37,211 nt of DNA. It comes from Candidatus Mediterraneibacter norfolkensis. Lineage in GTDB: Bacteria; Bacillota; Clostridia; Lachnospirales; Lachnospiraceae. The notes below the pieces were generated by a model. That model ran no database searches and had not been told where the DNA came from. It saw only the letters and a program-made list of their open reading frames with translations. The DNA lies in contig DWUT01000279.1 in the NCBI GenBank assembly GCA_019120615.1, positions 1-37,211 of the forward strand. Reading direction: 5' to 3'. The translations under genes were made by a program, and so were the position numbers. Below are positions 16,131-23,469 of this stretch, piece by piece. Within the stretch, counting starts at the first letter, position 1, and every line of letters starts with the position of its first letter.

Positions 16131-16318
16131 ACTGAGATCTGCCGGCCGGATGCACCCAGCCGGGAAGGTATGCTGCCTGAGGGCCGTTAAAACAATGCCG
16201 GCACTTAGGCCGCGTCCTTTGCGTCCTTACGTGTCTGCTGCATTGTTTTCCGAGCGAGAGCGTGTCCGAGGGCAGCATACCTCCCCGGCGGACGCCCTCG
16301 CCTCCCACAGATCTCAGT
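16131..16318. repeat. Palindromic repeat, copy 1 of a two-copy family
   Basis: Arms ACTGAGATCTG (16131-16141) and CAGATCTCAGT (16308-16318) are perfect; inner arms 16160-16177 and 16271-16288 match with one mismatch; AAAACAATGC pairs with GCATTGTTTT (16240-16249). The centre contains CACTTAGGCCGCGTCCTTTG. The element shares its core and the flank CCTCCCCGGCGGACGCC-like block (about 16280-16297) with 21506-21713. It overlaps the last codon of the phosphatase gene. The stretch 16063-16130 between the two palindromes is GC-rich, with one short hairpin (GGGAGG 16093-16098 / CCTCCC 16110-16115) and no gene. Confidence 0.8.
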
Positions 16319-17489
16319 AATACCTCACCGTCACTCTCTTCTCCATCTCCTCCGCAGTCCTTACCAACTGCTCCACCAGATTCTGCCTCATGCTCAGATC
16401 AAAGTTGAGTTCTGTCTCCTTGTGCGCGTCATTGACTGCCGTGCCCACGAAAAGGTTCAGTTCCGTGCACTCTTCGATCAGAAGTTTTGCAAGCCGTGAT
16501 GCACCGTTATCCGCATCCAGTTCATCGAAAAATTCCGCGTCAAATTCGCCCCGGACATATTTTTTCAGAAGTTTCAGGCATTTTCCAAGGGTCAGCACAC
16601 CCTCGGTGACCAGATCGATCCCGTCGATCACCGCCGTGGGCGGTACATCCGGTCCGGCAGTGCCGATCTCTGTCACGATCTTTTTTCCCAGAACCCTTGC
16701 CGCGATATTGGCGCTGGTTCCCCCGGAGATAACTTTTTTCCCCTCAGCATGCATGAAATCATATATGATCCTCTCGTCATCCGCTTTCTTTGCGGGAGGT
16801 CCGGTGAAGATGCTGACCACCCGGCGCTCGATCACTCTCGCCACCGCCACGGTGGTATCATCCCCGGGCTTCTCCTCATACAGCTCATCGCACGCCTGGC
16901 AGAGCATCACCGCAAGACGGGATGCCGACAAGGTTTTCTTCGTACATTTCAGTGTATACTCGGACATCGCCTCCCAGGTCCAGCCCTGAAGATTCAGGAT
17001 GGAACCTGCTCCTGCATAGATCACCCCGTCGCTCATCAGAGTAAAACAGTCGTTCTTTTTCACCTGGAACCTGGATTCATGGACTTTTTTCCCCTCGATT
17101 ACCCGTACCTCATATGGATATTTCACAATCTTTCCGTCACGGATAAACACACAGGAGGGATTGTCAAACTCCGCCAGATACGCCTCGCCACTGTGAAATA
17201 TCTGAAGGATACTGAAGGCGGCGTAGGCGACCTTGCGGACCTTGCAGATCGGAAGTGTCTTTGCCACGGTTTCCACGCAGGACTCGATGGATGCGCCTTC
17301 CCGGAGCATGGTCCCCAGGATCTTGGACGTCAGAGTGGCAAGGATATTCGCCTTCACCCCGCTCCCCATACCGTCCGCAAGGATCACAATATCCGAATCT
17401 TCGGTCCTGAGCACCTCCACCTTATCGCCGCAGAGTTCCTCTCCCTGTTTGTTCAGGCTTTTCCAGGACACATCGATACTGAAACTCAT
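16314..17489 (-). CDS. SpoIIE-like PP2C protein phosphatase linked to the sensory hydrogenase
   Basis: 391 residues. The first ~220 form a PPM/PP2C-type serine phosphatase: LADGMGSG (Asp39), LMSDGV (Asp154) and GDDTTVAV (Asp210-Asp211) supply the metal-binding acids. The C-terminal ~165 residues (from FTGPPAKKADDER) are a distinct domain of unknown role with ISGGTSANIAARVLG. There are no membrane segments, unlike sporulation SpoIIE. It follows hydS by 12 bases, so it is probably the output of that sensor: this pairing is the hallmark of the PP2C-associated (group C3) [FeFe] hydrogenases. The phosphoprotein substrate is not evident; no STAS-domain protein lies in the window. Confidence 0.88.
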   Translation of the reverse strand: MSFSIDVSWKSLNKQGEELCGDKVEVLRTEDSDIVILADGMGSGVKANILATLTSKILGTMLREGASIESCVETVAKTLPICKVRKVAYAAFSILQIFHSGEAYLAEFDNPSCVFIRDGKIVKYPYEVRVIEGKKVHESRFQVKKNDCFTLMSDGVIYAGAGSILNLQGWTWEAMSEYTLKCTKKTLSASRLAVMLCQACDELYEEKPGDDTTVAVARVIERRVVSIFTGPPAKKADDERIIYDFMHAEGKKVISGGTSANIAARVLGKKIVTEIGTAGPDVPPTAVIDGIDLVTEGVLTLGKCLKLLKKYVRGEFDAEFFDELDADNGASRLAKLLIEECTELNLFVGTAVNDAHKETELNFDLSMRQNLVEQLVRTAEEMEKRVTVRYY

Positions 17490-17501
17490 ATCCTGCCCTC
17501 C

Positions 17502-19211
17502 TCACTCTTCCTCATTCAGGATGGAATCCCGCAGCTTTGTCAACGTCACCTTTGTCTCCGCCGTGGTCTCCCCGAGAAGCCCGGCGATCTCCTGTGCCAC
17601 CATCATCTGTTTTTCAATGACCTTCTGTGCCATCTCTACGGTTTCCACTTTCAGATTGTAGTGCTGCTCCTTTATCTTCTCCTCCCGGGTCACATCCTGA
17701 AACAGGACAAGCACGGCATCCAGATCCGCGATATAGACAATGGTCTCCTCCGCAACGATCCTTCCCTGATCCAGACGGATCTTCTTGTGGAATACCGGTT
17801 CTCTTGTGAGGAGAGCGGTCTCGATATCCTCTTCTTCTATGAACTCGAAAATATATCTCTGCACCGCCTCATCGTGCCCCACGCCAAGCAGTTCCTGCCC
17901 CTTTTTGTTACAATCCAGGATCCGCATGTCGTTTCCGATGATAAAGATCATGTTCGGCGTCATGTCCATGACAACATTGGACATGGACTCTGCCCGGGTC
18001 AATGCATAAGGCATGCACATGGTCACTTCCGCCTTTCCCCGGAACACAGCCACGGCCTTCTCCCGGCAGGTAGAGTACCCGCAGGCGCCGCAGTTCAGTT
18101 CATCCTCTTTTGAATATTTTCCCGTGGACATCAGGATCCTTCGGATCTGTTCCTCGGTGGGCATCCGGTCATCCAGCCCCCGGTTTCCAAATTTCTTCGC
18201 GAGCTCTTCTGTACCCATATCCGGCAGGTCCCGGGCTGCTTTGTAGGAGACCCCGTTCTCGATCTTTACCTTTGTCTTCACATAGGACGTATTCCAGTGT
18301 GCGGAAGCGGGGCCTTTCGCACAGCCGCCCTCGCAGACATTTGCCTCGATAAAGCAGTGGTCCAGCTCGCCTCTCCTGAGACATTCCAGCATCTCCATAC
18401 AGTTCTCCAGGCCGTCCACGAACACCTTGTGATATCCGTCCGCTTCTTCCTCTGTGATGACAGACTGGATCACGCCTCCGCTGACCGGGTAGAGCCGGTT
18501 GATCCTGGGGTCCGGATTCCCCATAGGTTTCTCCTCACAGGAACGAAGATCGATTCCCTCTTCTTTCAGCCACAGCGCAAGTTCTTCAAATGTCAGTATG
18601 GCATCCACCGCTCCCGTCACCCGGGCATCCCCTTCCGCCTCCTGTTTCTTGGCAATGCAGGGGCCCAGAAAGACCACTTTCGCGTCTGATCCGTAAATCT
18701 TCTTTATATAGCGTCCATGCGCGATCATGGGGGATACCACCGGAGCCATCAGATTTGCACAGTCGGGATAGTATTTCTCGATCAGATCATTCACGCTGGG
18801 GCAGCATGTGGTGATGATATTCGGCATCTTCCCCTCCCGAACCAGTTTCTTATACTCGTTCGTCACCAGAGCCGCGCCCTCCGCCGTCTCCCTGACCTCC
18901 GCAAATCCAAGTCTCTGCAACGCGTCAACCACCTGCCCCGGCCTGTCAAACTCCAGCACCCCCGCATAGGACGGTGCGATGGAGATCACGGTTCGGCATC
19001 CCCGGCGCAGGTATCCTTTCACCCGGTCCAGGTCACTGGCAAACGTCTTTGCGTTCTGGGGACAGACCTCCAGGCATCTTCCGCAGTTGATGCAGTGATC
19101 CACCATGATGCGCGCCTGCTCGTCCCGCACAGAGATCGCCTTCACCGCACAGTGACGGACACATTTGTAACAATGGCGGCATTTTGCGTCCTTAAAGTCA
19201 ATGACTCTCAT
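17502..19211 (-). CDS. hydS: Sensory-type [FeFe] hydrogenase with PAS domain (HydS, group C-like)
   Basis: 569 residues from the ATG at 19211 (AGGAGG nine bases upstream); longer frames to 19415 run through the promoter region. Two [4Fe-4S] ferredoxin motifs at Cys11/14/17/21 and Cys40/43/46/50; an H-cluster domain with TTCCPS (Cys136), GPCIAKK (Cys185) and EANVCEGGC (Cys293, Cys297); a further Fe-S motif Cys374/377/382/399; a PAS domain about 408-510; and a helical C-terminus. The altered loops (CCP instead of CSP, GPC instead of MPC) are those of sensory rather than high-turnover enzymes. It probably reports H2 or redox state to the phosphatase gene 12 bases downstream. Sensing is inferred from the family. 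Confidence 0.88.
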   Translation of the reverse strand: MRVIDFKDAKCRHCYKCVRHCAVKAISVRDEQARIMVDHCINCGRCLEVCPQNAKTFASDLDRVKGYLRRGCRTVISIAPSYAGVLEFDRPGQVVDALQRLGFAEVRETAEGAALVTNEYKKLVREGKMPNIITTCCPSVNDLIEKYYPDCANLMAPVVSPMIAHGRYIKKIYGSDAKVVFLGPCIAKKQEAEGDARVTGAVDAILTFEELALWLKEEGIDLRSCEEKPMGNPDPRINRLYPVSGGVIQSVITEEEADGYHKVFVDGLENCMEMLECLRRGELDHCFIEANVCEGGCAKGPASAHWNTSYVKTKVKIENGVSYKAARDLPDMGTEELAKKFGNRGLDDRMPTEEQIRRILMSTGKYSKEDELNCGACGYSTCREKAVAVFRGKAEVTMCMPYALTRAESMSNVVMDMTPNMIFIIGNDMRILDCNKKGQELLGVGHDEAVQRYIFEFIEEEDIETALLTREPVFHKKIRLDQGRIVAEETIVYIADLDAVLVLFQDVTREEKIKEQHYNLKVETVEMAQKVIEKQMMVAQEIAGLLGETTAETKVTLTKLRDSILNEEE

Positions 19212-19278
19212 CTTACATATCCTCCTTGCAATTCCGGCTTCTACCGGACGTTTTACGCACGTTTTTTCTGTTAGCACC

Positions 19279-19307
19279 ATTTTACCAGAGCCCTGTGGGA
19301 ATATCCA
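19279..19307 (-). promoter_or_regulatory. Candidate promoter of hydS-phosphatase
   Basis: On the minus strand: -35 TGGATA (19307-19302), 17-base spacer, -10 TAAAAT (19284-19279) preceded by TGG, an extended -10. Start expected near 19272, about 60 bases before the hydS ATG. Only moderate consensus. Confidence 0.4.
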
Positions 19308-19356
19308 GTAAAACCCCGGCCCCCTGACCGTCACTATGAATTTTATTCCTATCTGA

Positions 19357-19387
19357 TGAAACCTTTTGCCCTCCCGGCATTGTCTAA
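19357..19387 (+). promoter_or_regulatory. Candidate ECF-type autoregulatory promoter of the sigma operon
   Basis: TGAAAC (19357-19362) followed by CTTTT, then TGTCTAATAG (19381-19390). This TGAAAC...GTCTAA pattern resembles promoters that ECF sigma factors of clostridia use on their own genes. The leader then holds two small palindromes: ACCGTT-AAAC-AACGGT (19396-19411) and GTGCTGCAGCAC (19417-19428). Confidence 0.55.
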
Positions 19388-19460
19388 TAGATGTAACCGT
19401 TAAACAACGGTACAAAGTGCTGCAGCACAGATCCGCCGGAAAGGAGGAGGAAATGCTATA

Positions 19461-20003
19461 ATGGAACTCTCAAAGAGAAAGGAGGGGATCTCTCTGAAAT
19501 ACCTTGTCATCAAAGCCCAGAAAGGAGATGCCCAGGCATTCATCGAACTGATCGAACGGAACAAGCAGAGCATGTACAAAGTGGCCCGGAGTTATTTTCA
19601 GAACGAGGAAGATATCGCGGATGCGCTTCAGGATACGATCGAGGCCTGTTACCGGTCCATACCGCATCTGGTAAATCCGGACTACTTCCGGACCTGGCTG
19701 ATCCGCATCACGATCAATAAATGCATCGATATCATCCGCAAAAACAGGCGGGAACACCCGACAGCGGAATTCCCGGAGCAGGGAGAGATCTGTATGGAAC
19801 TGAAAAACTGTGAATTCGAGGAACTGATGCGCTCTCTCGACGAAAAATACCGCACGGTCCTTCTTCTCTATTATGGAGAAGGCTTCAAGATCAGCGAGAT
19901 CGCACAGCTTCTCGACATGGAAGAAAATACGGTAAAGACCCGTCTGACCCGGGGACGGAAAAAATTCCGGGAGATCTGGTCCGCACAGAGCGCGGCGACC
20001 TGA
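19461..20003 (+). CDS. ECF-type RNA polymerase sigma factor
   Basis: 180 residues. Region 2 covers about residues 15-85 (AFIELIERNKQSMYKVARSYF, DIADALQDTIEACYRS, YFRTWLIRITINKCIDIIRK) and region 4 about 120-175 (EKYRTVLLLYYGEGFKISEIAQLLDM..., NTVKTRLTRGRKKF). There is no region 1 or 3, as in ECF factors. The ATG at 19461 follows GGAGG by ten bases; an alternative CTG at 19494 also has a good ribosome site and would match the usual family start. It is divergent from hydS and is followed after 63 bases by a membrane protein that is probably its anti-sigma factor. The signal it answers is unknown. Confidence 0.92.
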   Translation: MELSKRKEGISLKYLVIKAQKGDAQAFIELIERNKQSMYKVARSYFQNEEDIADALQDTIEACYRSIPHLVNPDYFRTWLIRITINKCIDIIRKNRREHPTAEFPEQGEICMELKNCEFEELMRSLDEKYRTVLLLYYGEGFKISEIAQLLDMEENTVKTRLTRGRKKFREIWSAQSAAT

Positions 20004-20066
20004 TACAGTATGTTGCCCGAAACAGATGTTATGATACAAGGCCATGATCCGAAAGGAGGAATCATT

Positions 20067-21506
20067 TTGAAAAAAGAATTTTCACAGGAAGAAATGGAAC
20101 AGATCCTGAAAAACGACGCTGTCATCCCTGCATCTGTGGATGAAAAGATAAAAGAAACCTATGACAGACTGGGACTGACCGCAGCCGCCCCGGAAGAGCA
20201 TAACAAAGGCGGCACTTCTAAGAAAACGCGCCCGGTCCGGATGAAAAAGAAAAAGGTATGGGTCACCATCGCAGCGGCCGCCGCCCTGACTGCAGGACTT
20301 GGCATCACCGCATTCGCGGTAAACCAGTTGCTGAAAGTTGACCTCACTGAGAAGGACGGTACGCTCGCCTACAATATCTCTGTAGATCCTGAGACAAAAG
20401 AGGCTCATATAGTCACATCGACCCCCACTTACGTTCCGGAAGGATATAAGTACCAGAAAGAGGGACCATATGAGGGGCAGTGGCATAACAATGATACTGA
20501 CGGAAACATGAGCATCATTACCCGCAACGCAGCCGACCTCTATCTGATGTCACAGACTGACGGCGGCACATCCTCACCGATAGACAAAGGCGACTACATC
20601 AAGACAGTAGAGATCGGAGGAATGAATGTGGATCTGTTCTCTTCCGACAGTATCCATACCGATGATGATACAATACGTCAGGATGTCATTCTCACCAACG
20701 AAGAGTACGGCTATATGATCCAGGTCTTTCTGAACGGCACTGATCTCGCTGACGATGAGGCACTGAAAGTTGCAGAAGGGCTCGATATCCAGGTGTCAGA
20801 TGAAACGGTCCCCTATGCCACCGATGAAGAGATTGCGAAGATCAAAGACGAGCAGACGGCAGATTTTGACTCGGCCTATGACAGTTCTCTCTTCTACAAT
20901 GTAGGTGATGTGATCACAGATCCGCAGGATAAAGACAATAAGACAGAATTCAAAGTAACTGACGTCAAACTTGTCGATTCCCTTCCTCTGGACCAGTTCC
21001 CGAAGGAGAATTATGTACCGGATTATGACGGCACCGTTGCCCCGCTCCTGAACGAGGACGGCACACTGAAGTCTCATGAACGGTATTCGCCCGCCAGCGG
21101 CAGCCTCAGCAAGGATAATCTGGAGACCGCCGACTCAAAATTCATCGTCGCGACGGTAGAGATCACAAATACCGGAGATTCTTCCACCGAGGAATATATC
21201 ACCCCCATGCTTGAGTATCTCCGCAAAGATGAGGATGGAAACTATACAAGATTCGACATACAGTCCGCAACCGCTGCATATCAGGCTCTGAGTGTGGACG
21301 GCGAGCCACTCTATCAGAGCGTCCAGCAGTACACGGACAATCAGAAGAAACATGTACGGTTTGCCGAGATTGGCGCCGGAGAGACTCTGGAATGCACCTT
21401 TGCATGGGTGGTAGACGACGACTGCACCGACAATGCATACCTGTCCTTCTTCGATATGTACGGAGGAATGACCAACTCCTATCCAAGGGTGAAAGTGACG
21501 GAGTAG
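20067..21506 (+). CDS. Membrane-anchored probable anti-sigma factor with large external domain
   Basis: 479 residues if the TTG at 20067 is the start, which I prefer because AAAGGAGG sits seven bases before it; an ATG at 20010 would add 19 residues of untypical sequence. A short cytoplasmic segment (~64 residues, EEMEQILKNDAVIPASVDEKIKE then a lysine/arginine cluster) is followed by one membrane helix at about 65-86 (VWVTIAAAAALTAGLGITAF). The ~390-residue outer part is acidic, with a DUF4367-like portion and a C-terminal immunoglobulin-like portion (FIVATVEITNTGDSS). Position after an ECF gene and topology point to an anti-sigma factor. No zinc-binding His-Cys motif is present. The ligand is unknown. 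Confidence 0.72.
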   Translation: MKKEFSQEEMEQILKNDAVIPASVDEKIKETYDRLGLTAAAPEEHNKGGTSKKTRPVRMKKKKVWVTIAAAAALTAGLGITAFAVNQLLKVDLTEKDGTLAYNISVDPETKEAHIVTSTPTYVPEGYKYQKEGPYEGQWHNNDTDGNMSIITRNAADLYLMSQTDGGTSSPIDKGDYIKTVEIGGMNVDLFSSDSIHTDDDTIRQDVILTNEEYGYMIQVFLNGTDLADDEALKVAEGLDIQVSDETVPYATDEEIAKIKDEQTADFDSAYDSSLFYNVGDVITDPQDKDNKTEFKVTDVKLVDSLPLDQFPKENYVPDYDGTVAPLLNEDGTLKSHERYSPASGSLSKDNLETADSKFIVATVEITNTGDSSTEEYITPMLEYLRKDEDGNYTRFDIQSATAAYQALSVDGEPLYQSVQQYTDNQKKHVRFAEIGAGETLECTFAWVVDDDCTDNAYLSFFDMYGGMTNSYPRVKVTE

Positions 21507-21713
21507 ATTTAAATCCGCAAGTGAAGCAAAGCATCCGCCGGAGGGACAAATTGCCTGCGGACACGTTCGCACTCGGAAAACAACGCAGCGGTACTTAGAG
21601 CGCGTCTTTTGCGCTCTTATGTACCGCTGCGCCGTTCTCCAAGCGGAAGCGGGTCTGAAGGCAATACACCTCCCCGGCGGACGCCGCCTACTCCCTCCCG
21701 CCAATTTCAAATC
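21506..21713. repeat. Palindromic repeat, copy 2 of a two-copy family
   Basis: The element fills the convergent gap between the anti-sigma gene and hydA. Central arms GCAGCGGTAC (21585-21594) and GTACCGCTGC (21621-21630) are perfect, with TTAGAGCGCG/TGCGCTCTTA inside. Outer arms near CGCCGGAGG (21536) and CCTCCCCGGCG (21669-21679) and the tips GATTTAAAT / ATTTCAAATC also pair, all centred near 21608. The core (GTACTTAGAGCGCGTC) and right flank (CCTCCCCGGCGGACGCC) match the copy at 16131-16318. May act as a two-way terminator. Confidence 0.8.
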
Positions 21714-23454
21714 AGTTGATCGTCCTCTTCACATACGTGGTATGCAGGATCTGATGCGCCCGCTCGCTGCCCGGCTCTCCCAGATACTCTTCATATACCT
21801 TTCTGATCGCCGGGTTCTCATGGGACTTCCGGATCGTCTTTGCCGCATCGTTATCGTACAGCGCTTTCGCCCGGATTGCCTTCACATCTTCAAAATTCCT
21901 CACATCCGCATGCACCCGGGGCTGGCCTCCGCCGTTGACGCAGCCGCCCGGACAGCACATGATCTCGATAAAGTGATAATCCGCCTCGCCGGCGCGGACT
22001 TTATCCATGATGATCTTCGCGTTGCCAAGGCCTGATGCTACCGCAACTTTCACATCCATCCCCGCCACATTATAAGTTGCTTCCTTGATCCCGTCCGTGC
22101 CTCTCACTTCCGTAAATTCCGGTTTCTCCAGTTCTTTTCCCGTCAGTTTTTCCACTGCGGTCCGCAGAGCCGCCTCCATAACTCCTCCGGTTGCTCCGAA
22201 GATCACGCCGGCTCCCGTGGACTCTCCCAGCGGATCGTCAAATCCCTCGTCGGGAAGACTGCGGAAATTGATCCCCACCTTGCGGATCAGCCTTGCCAGT
22301 TCTCTTGTAGTGATAGAGATATCCACATCCGGCACTCCTGCCGCATACTGATCATCCCGCTGGAGTTCGAACTTCTTCGCCGTGCAGGGCATGACGCTGA
22401 CGCAGACAATATCCTCCGGCGGGATCCCCATCTTCTCCGCATAGTAGGTCTTGGTGATCGCCCCGAACATCTGCTGGGGAGATTTACAGCTTGAGAGGTG
22501 GGCAAGCTGATCCGGGTAATAATGTTCACAGTATTTGATCCATCCCGGAGAGCAGGACGTCATCATGGGCAGGACTCCGCCATTCTGTACCCGGTCAAGA
22601 AATTCATGTGCCTCTTCCATAATGGTCAGGTCCGCGCTGAAATCCGTATCAAACACCTTGTCGAATCCGATCCTCCGGAGCGCCGCGGCCATCTTTCCTT
22701 CCACATCGGTGCCCATGGGATATCCGAACTCTTCTCCCAGCGCCGCACGGACCGCGGGCGCCGTCTGTACCACCACATGTTTCGACTCATCCGCGATCGC
22801 CGCAAGGACGTCGTCCGTATTATCTTTTTCATAGAGCGCTCCCGTAGGACAGGCGGCAATACACTGACCGCAGCCCACACAACTGGTATCTCCCAGTCCC
22901 ATTTCAAATGCCGATCCGATGAATGTGGCAAACCCACGGTTATTCGGTCCGATCACGCCCACGGACTGTACTTTTTCGCACACTGCGGAACACCTGCGGC
23001 AGAGGATGCATTTATTATTGTCACGGATCATATGTACCGCGCTGGTGTCCGGCTCATAGTGATTTCTCTCCCCGGCGAAATGATCCTCGTCCTCCACACC
23101 CAGTTCCTGACACAGTTCCTGGAGCTCGCAGTGTCCGCTCCTGACACAGGACAGGCATTTCTTGTCATGAGTTGACAGGAGAAGCTCAAGAGTCCTTTTC
23201 CTTGCATCCAGGAGCCGCTTTGTATTCGTCCTTACTTCCATGCCTTCCGCCACCGGATAGACACAGGCGGCCACAAGCCCCTTCGCCCCTTTTACCTCTA
23301 CCACGCACATACGGCACGCGCCGATCTCATTGATCTCTTTCAGCCAGCACAGCGTAGGAATATGGATCCCCGCTCCGTGGGCCGCTTCCAGGATCGTGGA
23401 GCCGGCAGGCGCGGTGACGTTCAGACCGTTGATCTTTAAATTCACATTTTCCAT
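21712..23454 (-). CDS. hydA: NADH/ferredoxin-linked [FeFe] hydrogenase catalytic subunit (HydA/HndD)
   Basis: 580 residues, full-length group A enzyme. N-terminal [2Fe-2S] (Cys36, 47, 50, 64), a His-Cys3 [4Fe-4S] (His96, Cys100, 103, 109), two [4Fe-4S] clusters (Cys149/152/155/159 and Cys192/195/198/202), then the H-cluster loops TSCSPGW (Cys301), MPCTAKK (Cys357) and EIMCCPGGC (Cys501, Cys505). The alanine usually before the third ligand is Cys500 here. The last ~60 residues are the small-subunit domain. It is the terminal gene of hndA-ATPase-hndB-hndC-hydA and likely works with HndC and HndA as a trimeric, possibly electron-bifurcating enzyme using NADH and ferredoxin. Bifurcation is inferred from subunit composition. 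Confidence 0.95.
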   Translation of the reverse strand: MENVNLKINGLNVTAPAGSTILEAAHGAGIHIPTLCWLKEINEIGACRMCVVEVKGAKGLVAACVYPVAEGMEVRTNTKRLLDARKRTLELLLSTHDKKCLSCVRSGHCELQELCQELGVEDEDHFAGERNHYEPDTSAVHMIRDNNKCILCRRCSAVCEKVQSVGVIGPNNRGFATFIGSAFEMGLGDTSCVGCGQCIAACPTGALYEKDNTDDVLAAIADESKHVVVQTAPAVRAALGEEFGYPMGTDVEGKMAAALRRIGFDKVFDTDFSADLTIMEEAHEFLDRVQNGGVLPMMTSCSPGWIKYCEHYYPDQLAHLSSCKSPQQMFGAITKTYYAEKMGIPPEDIVCVSVMPCTAKKFELQRDDQYAAGVPDVDISITTRELARLIRKVGINFRSLPDEGFDDPLGESTGAGVIFGATGGVMEAALRTAVEKLTGKELEKPEFTEVRGTDGIKEATYNVAGMDVKVAVASGLGNAKIIMDKVRAGEADYHFIEIMCCPGGCVNGGGQPRVHADVRNFEDVKAIRAKALYDNDAAKTIRKSHENPAIRKVYEEYLGEPGSERAHQILHTTYVKRTIN

Positions 23455-23469
23455 ACTTCTTACGCCCTC

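Noticed and set aside
15883-16320. 145-residue plus-strand open frame, and a roughly 117-codon minus-strand open frame without a standard start in the same DNA
   Set aside because: Both strands are open at once, the sequence is arginine/proline-rich, no ribosome site precedes either, and the DNA is explained by two palindromes. I treat them as by-products of the repeat.
19212-19415. 68-residue N-terminal extension of HydS
   Set aside because: The extension runs through the candidate promoter and does not resemble hydrogenase sequence; the ATG at 19211 has an AGGAGG site and begins the ferredoxin domain at the expected place.
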